Positions 17,663 to 25,308 of a DNA stretch of 37,152 nucleotides are shown in pieces. Position numbers and translations under genes: made by a program. This DNA is from an uncultured Verrucomicrobiota bacterium. Lineage in GTDB: Bacteria > Verrucomicrobiota > Verrucomicrobiia > Limisphaerales > UBA9464. The notes beneath the pieces were generated by a model. The model was given only the letters and a program-made list of their open reading frames with translations. It had not been told where the DNA came from and made no database searches. The number at the start of each line of letters is the position of its first letter. Within the stretch, counting starts at the first letter, position 1. Where the stretch lies: positions 1 to 37,152 of the forward strand of contig CAITXU010000127.1 of the NCBI GenBank assembly GCA_903896505.1, in the 5' to 3' direction.

Positions 17663-19228
17663 ATGGGCTCGACGGGACGGTCCGCAACCTTCACGCTGAC
17701 CGGGATGGGCTTCAACGGTTCGGTTCTACGAATTTCCCAAAGTTCCGTTCCCGGGTTTTCCTGGAGGACATGGTGTGCGTCTTTCTGGCTGGCAGGTTGC
17801 CTATTGGGGGCAGATCAACCGCAGTGGGGCCAAGCGTGGACGCGAAACCTTGTTTCCACAGAGACGAACCTTCCGGTCGATTTTGATCCCGCATCCGGGC
17901 GCAATCTGCGTTGGAAGGCCGCCCTGGGTTCGGATTCTTACGCCACTCCCATCGTGGCGGGAGGCCGCGTTTACATCGGAACCAACAATGAACGACCCCG
18001 CGATAGCCGTCGACGCGAGGATGCGGGTGTCCTCATGTGCTTTGACGAGGCCACCGGCCAATGTTTGTGGCAGTTGGTGACCCCAAAGCTGGAGGGAGAC
18101 CCTTACTACGATTGGCCCAAGACGGGAATGTCGTCCCCTGTGACGGTGGAAAACGGGAAAGTTTACTTCGTGAATAACCGGGCGGAAGTGATGTGCCTGG
18201 ATGCGCGGGGAAATGCTCCAGATGCCGCGAATGGCAATGCCCCCGATACAGTTCCCACGGCCAAGGTCCTTTGGAAGCTGGATTTGGTCGGTACCGCCGG
18301 TATCTGGCCGCATGACGGGGCCCACACCTCCATTCTTATTGACGGTGCCTATCTCTACCTCAATACGGGTACCGGAGTGGATAATACCCACAAAAAGATT
18401 CGTACTCCCAACGCACCCAGTCTGGTGGTGGTCGAAAAGGCGACCGGACGTCTGGTGGCCCGGGAAGAAGAACATATCGCCCCCTGGGTTTTTCATGCCA
18501 CTTGGTCTTCGCCTTCCATTGCCACGGTTCGCGGGCGTCGGGTCGTACTGATGGCGGGCGGCGACGGCATTGTCTATGGATTTGAACCGCTGACCGGGTC
18601 CCTCCCACCTCCAGGTGTCACCCGTCTCCGGAAGGTCTGGCAGTTTGATTTTGATCCTTCCGGACCCAAGTCCGACGTCCACCGGTTCAATGGGAATCGA
18701 CGGGAAGGTCCGAGCACGATTTATGGTTTGCCGGTGGTGGTGGGCGAGCGGTTGTTCGTCGCCGGGGGAGGCGACCTTTGGTGGGGCAAGAATGAAGCAT
18801 GGCTAAAATGTGTCGACCTCGGAGGGCTGGCGGAGCCGGCCTCCGGCGCGGTCTTGGGGCGGGAAATCTGGTCACATCCACTCGGTCGCCATACCATGTC
18901 GACACCTGCGATCACGCAGGGGTTGGTGTTCGTTACCGACACCGGACGTCAACTGCATTGTCTGGATGCGGCGACTGGCGACACCGTTTGGACCCATGAG
19001 TTTGCAGGAGAACTCTGGGCATCACCTCTGGTCGCTGATGGCAAGGTGTATGTCGGCAGTCGACGGGGCGATTTTTGCGTTTTTGCCGCTGGACGGACAA
19101 AGCAGTTGCTTGGAAGCACGGACCTCCGTCAGGCCATCAGCGGGACGGCCACCGCTGCCAATGGGACTGTCTATGTCTCAACCGCAACCGACCTGTATGC
19201 CGTGGGTTTTCCACGGACACTCCGTTGA
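17663..19228 (+). CDS. PQQ-like beta-propeller protein, exported
   Basis: Exported protein built of PQQ/pyrrolo-quinoline-type propeller blades. Repeats of the kind 'A-x-D-G-x-V-Y-x-x-x-x-x-G-x-x-x-C-x-D-x-x-T-G-x-x-x-W' occur: PIVAGGRVYIGTNNE, PVTVENGKVYFVNNRAEV, AITQGLVFVTDTGRQLHCLD, PLVADGKVYVGSRRGDF. The ATG at 17663 has a strong ribosome site (GGAGGG at 17650-17655). It leaves 40 bp to the divergent ClpX-like start, whereas the longer frame would overlap that gene. The N-terminus holds a hydrophobic stretch ending LAGCLLGADQ, which could be a lipobox or a type I signal. Such proteins are very common in Verrucomicrobia and Planctomycetes. True quinone binding is not shown. Confidence 0.86.
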   Translation: MGSTGRSATFTLTGMGFNGSVLRISQSSVPGFSWRTWCASFWLAGCLLGADQPQWGQAWTRNLVSTETNLPVDFDPASGRNLRWKAALGSDSYATPIVAGGRVYIGTNNERPRDSRRREDAGVLMCFDEATGQCLWQLVTPKLEGDPYYDWPKTGMSSPVTVENGKVYFVNNRAEVMCLDARGNAPDAANGNAPDTVPTAKVLWKLDLVGTAGIWPHDGAHTSILIDGAYLYLNTGTGVDNTHKKIRTPNAPSLVVVEKATGRLVAREEEHIAPWVFHATWSSPSIATVRGRRVVLMAGGDGIVYGFEPLTGSLPPPGVTRLRKVWQFDFDPSGPKSDVHRFNGNRREGPSTIYGLPVVVGERLFVAGGGDLWWGKNEAWLKCVDLGGLAEPASGAVLGREIWSHPLGRHTMSTPAITQGLVFVTDTGRQLHCLDAATGDTVWTHEFAGELWASPLVADGKVYVGSRRGDFCVFAAGRTKQLLGSTDLRQAISGTATAANGTVYVSTATDLYAVGFPRTLR

Positions 19229-19339
19229 TTTGTGCCATGCTCCCCAATGAATCAAGGCACCAACGCCAAGCCGGGTGCGTTTTGGACCACTAGAATGACC
19301 GCTTGGATTTCGAATTGAAGTCAGTCAACCGGGGCAGAT

Positions 19340-20590
19340 ATGGCAAGAGTTTGCATCATTGGAGCTGGAATTATTGGGTTGTCGTGCGCCCACGCCTGTG
19401 TGATCGAGGGGCACCAAGTGACCGTGATTGACCGTGGGCCAGAGCGCCGGGATGGCTGTTCTTTTGGCAATGCCGGCATGGTCGTGCCCAGTCATTTCAC
19501 GCCGCTGGCCGCCCCGGGGATGGTGGCTCTGGGACTGAAATGGATGTGGAACCCGGAGTCGCCCTTCTGGATCAGGCCACGCTTGGACTGGGAGCTTGCC
19601 CGGTGGGGTTTTCATTTCTGGAGGGCGGCTACATTCGAGAGGGTGCGTCAGGCGGCCCCGTTGTTGCGGGACCTCAGTCTCGCGAGTCGGACCGCCTTTC
19701 AACAGTTGGCCAGGGACCTCGAGCCCGGCTTTGGCTTGACGGAACAGGGATTATTAATGCTGTGCAAAACGCAGAAGGCATTGGACGAAGAGCGGGAGAC
19801 AGTGGCACGTGCTCACGAATTGGGCCTGGCGGCGGAGTTGCTCGATACCCGGCAAACCGCCCGACTCGATCCCGGAGTCAACATGTCGGTGGTTGGATCG
19901 GTCTATTTCCCCCAGGATTGCCATTTGTCACCTTCCCGGCTGATGGATGGACTGCAGGGCCGAATCAGCCGGATGGGCGGCACCTGGCATTGGGGCGAGG
20001 AGGTGACCCGCATCGAATCGTCGGGAACAACGATTTCTGCGGTCATTACCCCGCAATCCCGGGTTGAGGTGGATGAGTTGGTGGTTTGCGGCGGTTCCTG
20101 GTCCCCGGGACTGGCATCAGGCCTGGGCATTCGACTCCCGCTGCAGCCAGGGAAAGGGTACAGCCTGACCCTGCAAAACCCGCGTCAATTACCACAGAAG
20201 TGCGCTATTTTTCATGAGGCCAGAGTGGCTGTGACACCGATGGGTTCGACCTTGAGGATCGGGGGAACCATGGAAGTCGGTGGTCTGAACAGTCAAATCG
20301 ACCCTCGGCGGGTTCGGGGGATTATTCGTTCAGTGCCCCTGTATTACCCTGATTTTCAAGAGTCCGATTTTACCGATATCCGTCCATGGTTTGGCCTTCG
20401 CCCCTGCTCACCCGACGGGCTCCCCTACCTCGGACGGGCCGGTAAATACCGAAACCTGGTGATCGCCACCGGGCATGCGATGATGGGTTTGAGTCTGGGA
20501 CCAATCAGCGGGCGGTTGGTCGCCGAGTTGGTCAACGGTCGAAAGCCCTCCATGAACCTGAGTCTCCTTTCGCCGGATCGCTACAATTAG
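19340..20590 (+). CDS. FAD-dependent amino-acid oxidoreductase, DadA-like
   Basis: Flavin oxidoreductase of the DAO family, resembling the small subunit of D-amino acid dehydrogenase. The dinucleotide-binding motif is at the very N-terminus (CIIGAGIIGLSCAHAC). The family motif CSFGNAGMVVPSHFTPLAAPG follows at about residue 40. The C-terminal FAD contact is RPCSPDGLPYLGR plus IATGHAMMGLSLGP, typical of DadA-like proteins. Predicted to oxidise a D-amino acid or cyclic imino acid such as proline derivatives, passing electrons to the membrane; the substrate is not resolved. It stands 111 bp after the propeller gene and converges with waaA. Confidence 0.87.
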   Translation: MARVCIIGAGIIGLSCAHACVIEGHQVTVIDRGPERRDGCSFGNAGMVVPSHFTPLAAPGMVALGLKWMWNPESPFWIRPRLDWELARWGFHFWRAATFERVRQAAPLLRDLSLASRTAFQQLARDLEPGFGLTEQGLLMLCKTQKALDEERETVARAHELGLAAELLDTRQTARLDPGVNMSVVGSVYFPQDCHLSPSRLMDGLQGRISRMGGTWHWGEEVTRIESSGTTISAVITPQSRVEVDELVVCGGSWSPGLASGLGIRLPLQPGKGYSLTLQNPRQLPQKCAIFHEARVAVTPMGSTLRIGGTMEVGGLNSQIDPRRVRGIIRSVPLYYPDFQESDFTDIRPWFGLRPCSPDGLPYLGRAGKYRNLVIATGHAMMGLSLGPISGRLVAELVNGRKPSMNLSLLSPDRYN

Positions 20591-20613
20591 AGGTTGCAAG
20601 GAAAGGCGACCGT

Positions 20614-21924
20614 TTAATCCGTTTCATCCAGGACCGACGCAATCATCTCTACCGTCTTGTTCATGGCTCCTTGATTCTCTTGAACCACGGCGAGCCCTCG
20701 AGACCCCATCTCCTGCCGTTCCGATGACGACGCCAAAAGCCTGCCGAGGACTTTCTCGAGTTCGTTTTCATCGGTGATTTGAATGGCACCCCGTTGACGA
20801 AGGAACATGGCTGAAATCTGGGAAAAATTCTCCATGTGGGGGCCGAAAACAACCGGTTTTCCAAGTGCGGCTGGCTCGATCGGGTTTTGTCCACCCTGGG
20901 TTGTCAGGCTTTTGCCGATGAAGACCACGTGGGCACAATCGTAGAAGCTTCGCAGCTCTCCAGTGCTGTTGACCACAAGGCAGTCGGTTGAACCGGCAGC
21001 GGAATGAAATCCCGGGTGGATGAGGCTCCGAAAGACAAATCGAACGCCCATTTCGGACAAGGCCTTTCCTACTTCTCCCCCACGTTCCTGGTGGCGTGGA
21101 ACTAAAATAAGGAAAAGATTCGGGAAGACAGGACGTAGACGCGCTGCAATACGGGCCAGAATGACTTCTTCTCCGGAATGGGTGCTTCCGGCGACAATGA
21201 TCAGAGCATCGTCTGCCACGCCGATTTGCCGAAGCAGGGCATGAGCATCAATGGCCGGTTTGTCGGATGGGACTGCGGCCTCAAACTTCAAACTTCCCGT
21301 CAAGTGCAGCGCTCCAGCAGGGACCCCCAGTGATTCCAGCCGAGTGCAGTCCCCGGGAGTTTGAACGCCAATGCCCCGGAATCCCCCAAATATATCGCGA
21401 AACAGAAAGGTCCCTTGCTGGTACCGTCGGTAGGAGCGTTCGGAAATGCGGGCGTTGACCAGAAAATAGGGGATGCCCCGGCGTTGGAGACCCCAAATCA
21501 TGTTGGGCCACAACTCGGATTCAATAAAGACCATGACGCGTGGGTGGATCGCAGAAAGCGCCCGTTGGACCTGCCGCCGCCGGTCAATCGGATAGTAAAT
21601 GCGGGTGACGAATGGCGGTAAACGCCTTTTCAGCTCGGCCATTCCGGTGGAGGTGGTGGTTGAAACCACCAATTTGTGATGGGGCAATCGGCGCTGCAGG
21701 GCATCGACTAATTGAAGGCAGAGGTTGACCTCCCCGACACTGACGGCGTGGAGCCAGATCACCCGCCGATTGGTCAGCGTCTGCTTGAGGACCCCATCGT
21801 AGAGCCCCCAGCGCTGCCCAAAGTTTTCGCGCCATCCCCCGCGCCGTTGCAATTTGATAAAATAGAACGGGGCCGCGAACACCAAACCGAGGTTGAACAG
21901 TAAATTGTATATCCAGCGAATCAC
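20614..21924 (-). CDS. waaA: 3-deoxy-D-manno-octulosonic acid transferase
   Basis: Transfers Kdo from CMP-Kdo to lipid IVA, the step joining lipid A to the LPS core. It starts with a membrane anchor (IRWIYNLLFNLGLVFAAPFYF). The GT-B N-domain follows, with WLHAVSVGEV carrying the catalytic Glu. The C-domain has VAGSTHSGEE, LILVPRHQERG and FIGKSLTTQGGQNPIEPA. The last motif is usually GGHNxLEPA, so His is replaced by Gln here. The GTG at 21924 has AAGGAA upstream and gives the usual length of 436 residues; the frame extends upstream but with low-complexity, non-membrane sequence overlapping the divergent gene region. This gene shows that the organism has a Gram-negative outer membrane with Kdo-containing LPS. 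Confidence 0.93.
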   Translation of the reverse strand: MIRWIYNLLFNLGLVFAAPFYFIKLQRRGGWRENFGQRWGLYDGVLKQTLTNRRVIWLHAVSVGEVNLCLQLVDALQRRLPHHKLVVSTTTSTGMAELKRRLPPFVTRIYYPIDRRRQVQRALSAIHPRVMVFIESELWPNMIWGLQRRGIPYFLVNARISERSYRRYQQGTFLFRDIFGGFRGIGVQTPGDCTRLESLGVPAGALHLTGSLKFEAAVPSDKPAIDAHALLRQIGVADDALIIVAGSTHSGEEVILARIAARLRPVFPNLFLILVPRHQERGGEVGKALSEMGVRFVFRSLIHPGFHSAAGSTDCLVVNSTGELRSFYDCAHVVFIGKSLTTQGGQNPIEPAALGKPVVFGPHMENFSQISAMFLRQRGAIQITDENELEKVLGRLLASSSERQEMGSRGLAVVQENQGAMNKTVEMIASVLDETD

Positions 21925-21990
21925 AGGGTTCCTTGGACCTTTCCCTTCAGGACGTGAGCCCCGGGTGAAGTTATCGTTCGTTGGAAGGTT

Positions 21991-22008
21991 TGTCACGATT
22001 TGGTGACA
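21991..22008. promoter_or_regulatory. Operator-like dyad between waaA and larE
   Basis: A perfect inverted repeat, TGTCAC at 21991-21996 and GTGACA at 22003-22008, separated by six bases. It sits in the 182-bp region between two divergent starts (waaA at 21924, larE at 22107). Arm length and spacing fit a binding site for a dimeric regulator on one helix face. The regulator is not identifiable, and an 18-bp dyad can arise by chance. Confidence 0.35.
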
Positions 22009-22106
22009 CAGACGACAGATAACGGTTGGGGCCGAATTGGTTGAAGAAGAAGGCCTGTTTTGATCGAAATTCGACACGGTCGATACCCCTCCGCTATTAT
22101 TTCTTC

Positions 22107-22982
22107 GTGAGCGCTGAAAAGTTGAGTCGACTGAGAAATCTGCTCGCGGGCTATGAATCCTGCATTGTGGCCTATTCTGGAGGTGTCGACTCGGTTTTTC
22201 TCGCCCGGGTAGCTTTTGAGGTCCTTGGTGATCGCGCATTGGCGGTCATCGCCGACTCTCCAAGCCTTCCTCGTCGCGAGTTGGAGGAGGCGCTTCGTTT
22301 GGGGCGGGAGTTTGGATTTCCAGTGGAAGTCGTGTCCACTGCCGAATTCGCTGACAGCCGGTATCTCGAGAACCCCGGCAATCGCTGCTATTTCTGCAAG
22401 CATGCCCTTTTTGCCGAACTGATACCGATTGCCCGCGTCCGCGGGTTCGCCGTGGTCGCGTATGGCGAAAATGCCAGCGATATTGGGGATCATCGTCCCG
22501 GCGGCCAGGCCGCCGCTGAATTTTCTGTTCGTGCGCCTCTGAAAGAGGCGGGTCTGAATAAATCGGAAATTCGATCTCTGAGCTCGCAGATGGGGCTGCC
22601 GACGGCCGACAAGCCTGAGATGGCCTGCCTCAGTTCCCGAATTCCGACGGGCGAAGTAGTGACGGTGGCCAAGTTGCGAATGGTGGAGGCAGCGGAATAC
22701 TTTCTAAAAGACCTCGGTTTCCATGATGTGCGGGTGAGACATCACGAAATGCCAGCGCCCACGACCTCGGCGAAGCCGGGCTATCTGGCCCGGATTGAGG
22801 TGGGCCCTGGCGAGTTGGTCCGACTCCTTGAGGCGGGAAATGCGGATAAAATCCAGCAGTCCTTGAAGGAAATCGGATATCAGCATGTCACGGTGGACTT
22901 GGCACCCTACCGCCGGGCCGGGGTCCCCATCCGACTGGGGATGGCAGTGCCGACGGTTAAAGACCCGACGGGTGGTCGATGA
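22107..22982 (+). CDS. larE: ATP-dependent sacrificial sulfur transferase LarE
   Basis: PP-loop enzyme that donates sulfur from its own cysteine to the pyridinium ring during synthesis of the nickel-pincer cofactor of lactate racemase and related LarA proteins. The PP-loop is SGGVDS at residues 24-29. RCYFCKHALF and AYGENASDIGDHRPG are family segments. ACLSSRIPTG places a cysteine at residue 174, the position of the sacrificial Cys176 of Lactiplantibacillus LarE. I chose the GTG at 22107 because it gives MSAEKLSRLRNLL, the usual LarE start, although no ribosome site is visible. No larA, larB or larC is in the window. The 3' end overlaps the convergent Nif3-like gene by 26 bases. Confidence 0.92.
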   Translation: MSAEKLSRLRNLLAGYESCIVAYSGGVDSVFLARVAFEVLGDRALAVIADSPSLPRRELEEALRLGREFGFPVEVVSTAEFADSRYLENPGNRCYFCKHALFAELIPIARVRGFAVVAYGENASDIGDHRPGGQAAAEFSVRAPLKEAGLNKSEIRSLSSQMGLPTADKPEMACLSSRIPTGEVVTVAKLRMVEAAEYFLKDLGFHDVRVRHHEMPAPTTSAKPGYLARIEVGPGELVRLLEAGNADKIQQSLKEIGYQHVTVDLAPYRRAGVPIRLGMAVPTVKDPTGGR

Positions 22983-23718
22983 AGGTCCACGGAAGTCTAA
23001 AGGTCGCGGCGAGCTCCGAAGCCAGCGCCTTCACACCGAAGGTTTCGGTGGCATAGTGGCCGCCGTAGAAGACGTTCAATCCGAGGTCTTCGGCCAGAGC
23101 ATGAGTCCAATGAGGCCCTTCGCCCGTGATGAAGGTGTCGACCCCTTCCGCGACGGCCTGGGCCAATTCCGAACCGGCGCCGCCCGTACAAATCCCGATC
23201 CGGTGGCAGAGCGTCGGTCCGCCAGGAAGTAAAATAGGTGCACTCCCGAGGCAGACTCTGAGTTGGAGGGCCAGTTGGTCCCGATCCATCGGCGTAGCCA
23301 ACGTGGATTGGACGCCAAGGGAGACGCCGGAGCGGAAGAAAAACGGCTGATGGTCGTTGAAACCCAGGCCAGACGCCAATTGAGCCGCATTGCCCAGACG
23401 GGGATGGCCATCCAACGGAAGATGCTGCGAATAGACCGCCAGGTCGTTTTCAATCAACCGCTTGAGCAGGGCATGGCGCCGACCGGTCCAAGGACGGGTT
23501 TCACTCCAAAACAAACCGTGATGCACCACCATCAGGTTGGCCCCGGCTTCAATGGCCCGGTTGATCGTGGCCATCGAAGCATCCACGGCGGCTGCCAACT
23601 TGATTACGGTACCGCCGTTCTCAACCTGCAATCCATTCCAGGCGCGGTCGTAATCCTGAAAGAGGGATGGTTGGAGCCAGGCGTCAGCGGACGCGACAAC
23701 TTCGGCGAGTTTTACCAT
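22957..23718 (-). CDS. Nif3-like dinuclear metal center protein (DUF34)
   Basis: Member of the Nif3/YqfO/YbgI family, toroidal hexamers with two metals per subunit, recently linked to GTP cyclohydrolase I-type or metal-handling functions. The metal-binding signatures are present: VVHHGLFW (His pair) near residue 64, SQHLPLDGHP near 97, and GGHYATET near residue 218. Length (253 aa) matches the short bacterial form without the inserted PII-like domain. The start ATG at 23718 gives MVKLAEVVASADAWL, typical for the family. It is divergent from the HTH-MBL fusion gene and converges with larE. Confidence 0.88.
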   Translation of the reverse strand: MVKLAEVVASADAWLQPSLFQDYDRAWNGLQVENGGTVIKLAAAVDASMATINRAIEAGANLMVVHHGLFWSETRPWTGRRHALLKRLIENDLAVYSQHLPLDGHPRLGNAAQLASGLGFNDHQPFFFRSGVSLGVQSTLATPMDRDQLALQLRVCLGSAPILLPGGPTLCHRIGICTGGAGSELAQAVAEGVDTFITGEGPHWTHALAEDLGLNVFYGGHYATETFGVKALASELAATFRLPWTFIDHPSGL

Positions 23719-23794
23719 GGGAGGACGTCAGTTTAATCGGGGACGAGTCTAAAGGAAGCTCGGACCATCATTGCCAGCTCGGGAATTTTATTGG

Positions 23795-24637
23795 ATGCTG
23801 GATAGCGTGATGCTTGAAGACTCGATAGGAGATATTCTACGAAAAGCCCGGATATCTGTCTCCGCAACCCTGGAATCGGTCGCCGCTGCGGCGGGATTGA
23901 GCACGGCCGACTACGAAAAGTTGGAGGACAGCGGTCGCGCCTCCAAGGCCATTCAATATCAGGCAGTCGCCCGCTTGCTGACCTTGGACGCTAAAAAGCT
24001 CGAGCGCATCAGCTCTGGTTGGTTGCCCGCTCCAGTGGACCTTTCCCTTTGGAGGGAGCTCCGTGTCATCACCACAGCGGACCCCGAGGATGGCATGAAA
24101 GTGCACGCCTACCTGGTCTGGGATGAAGTCACCCGGGAAGCAGCGCTTTTCGATACCGGATTCGAAGCCGACTTGATTCAGAAGGTCGTCGATGAGAATC
24201 AGTTGCAATTGAAGCACATCTTCATCACCCACTCGCATGGGGACCATGTCGCTGCGTTGACCCCCTTGCGATCGCTCCATCCCAAGGCACGCCTCCACTC
24301 CAGCTCGAAAGCGGCACCCGCCGAGTCAAGAAATCGCGCCAACGACTTCATCAACCTGGGCAGCCTTCGAATCACCAACCGCGATACTCCGGGGCATGCC
24401 GATGACGGCGTGACCTATGTGGTCGGAAATTGGCCGGAGGACGCCTCCCACGTCGCCATTGTCGGGGACGCGATTTTTGCGGGTTCCATCGGCGGTGCTC
24501 GCGACCAGTTGGAGCTGGCTCGGGCGAAGGTGCGCGAGCAGATTTTTTCACTTCCGGCTGAAACCTTGATTTGCCCCGGCCATGGCCCATTGACTACTGT
24601 CGGAGAGGAGAAGGCCAATAACCCCTGGTTTTTATGA
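23795..24637 (+). CDS. HTH-domain/metallo-beta-lactamase fusion hydrolase
   Basis: Two-part protein of about 280 residues. Residues 5-75 read as a Cro/C1-like helix-turn-helix: GDILRKARISVSATLESVAA, then AGLSTADYEKLEDSG and a domain-closing helix. From about residue 85 it is a metallo-beta-lactamase hydrolase close to glyoxalase II. THSHGDH at 145-151 is the HxHxDH metal motif; DTPGHADD, IVGDAIFAG and CPGHGPLTTVGEEKANNP supply the other ligands. The start is uncertain: ATG 23795, ATG 23810, or TTG 23771. It could be a hydrolase regulated by its own DNA- or protein-binding head, or the HTH may only be structural. The stop overlaps the next start as ATGA. Confidence 0.8.
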   Translation: MLDSVMLEDSIGDILRKARISVSATLESVAAAAGLSTADYEKLEDSGRASKAIQYQAVARLLTLDAKKLERISSGWLPAPVDLSLWRELRVITTADPEDGMKVHAYLVWDEVTREAALFDTGFEADLIQKVVDENQLQLKHIFITHSHGDHVAALTPLRSLHPKARLHSSSKAAPAESRNRANDFINLGSLRITNRDTPGHADDGVTYVVGNWPEDASHVAIVGDAIFAGSIGGARDQLELARAKVREQIFSLPAETLICPGHGPLTTVGEEKANNPWFL

Positions 24638-25239
24638 AGAGAAGTCGCGGGAATTCTGGACGGACCTCAATCGGGATGTTTGATCCCGTCATCTCGCGCC
24701 TCCCGGCATTGTCTGTCCTGGCGTCGTTCGCCTTGGGGGCATCCATCTCTTTGGCTGAAGAACAGGCCGGCGCTGCCGGTGCTCCGTCCGGGGTCTCCGA
24801 GTCGAATCCGTCGGCTTCTGCGCCGGTGGGTTCCGCTCCGTCGGTTCCCCCTGCATCTGCGGCACCTTCCACCCCAGCTTCGACCAATTCAGCCGCTGGA
24901 GAAGTCCCAATCATGGCGGTCCCTCTGGCATCCAAGGACCCACTCAACCATTATTTGACCCGGGAGCGAGTGGAGTCACTTCAGGAGCGCATTCGTCCTT
25001 CGGTTCAGAACATTGAAGCCCGGGGCGGTGCCGCCCGGTTTATGTGGAATCAACGGCATGAGCCTTCCTCGATTCTCCAGCTAATCAACCCGCTGGCTCC
25101 CACGGAGTACGGTGTGAGCAGTGTGACCTATTATCAGGTTCCAGCCTCTGTCGCCACCGGACATCCTCCATTGCCCCGGGGTTTTCGTGATGACCGCACG
25201 CACGAGGCAAACGGTCTCTTCTTTCGCGCAGGTTGGTAG
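24634..25239 (+). CDS. Hypothetical exported protein with Ala/Ser/Pro-rich linker
   Basis: Not recognised. It has 201 residues with a probable signal peptide (LPALSVLASFALGASISLAEE), then about 50 residues of Ala, Ser and Pro with few charges. The C-terminal part of about 100 residues is more ordered (LNHYLTRERVESLQERIRP, SSILQLINPLAPTEYG). The linker suggests a surface or periplasmic tether. It overlaps the HTH-MBL gene by four bases, so the two are translationally coupled. It could be taxon-restricted. Confidence 0.62.
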   Translation: MKRSRGNSGRTSIGMFDPVISRLPALSVLASFALGASISLAEEQAGAAGAPSGVSESNPSASAPVGSAPSVPPASAAPSTPASTNSAAGEVPIMAVPLASKDPLNHYLTRERVESLQERIRPSVQNIEARGGAARFMWNQRHEPSSILQLINPLAPTEYGVSSVTYYQVPASVATGHPPLPRGFRDDRTHEANGLFFRAGW

Positions 25240-25248
25240 ATCATGAAC

Positions 25249-25270
25249 GGGTCCGCCACGTGCGGGACCC
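25249..25270 (+). terminator. Hairpin after the exported-protein gene
   Basis: GGGTCCGC pairs with GCGGGACCC across a short loop, with one bulged G. It starts 10 bases after the stop codon at 25239. There is no T-tract, so it is at best a weak or Rho-assisted terminator or an RNA-stabilising hairpin. It could also be a worn outer part of the adjacent repeat element. Confidence 0.3.
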
Positions 25271-25308
25271 TGATGCTTGGACCGGTGGATATTCGCCCCG
25301 GAATTTTT

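Noticed and set aside
17801..18682. 293-codon minus-strand open frame
   Set aside because: Antisense shadow of the propeller gene, whose blades repeat in the plus frame.
20614..22239. Longer waaA start near 22239
   Set aside because: The extra 105 residues are non-conserved in character and cross the divergent promoter region and the larE start.
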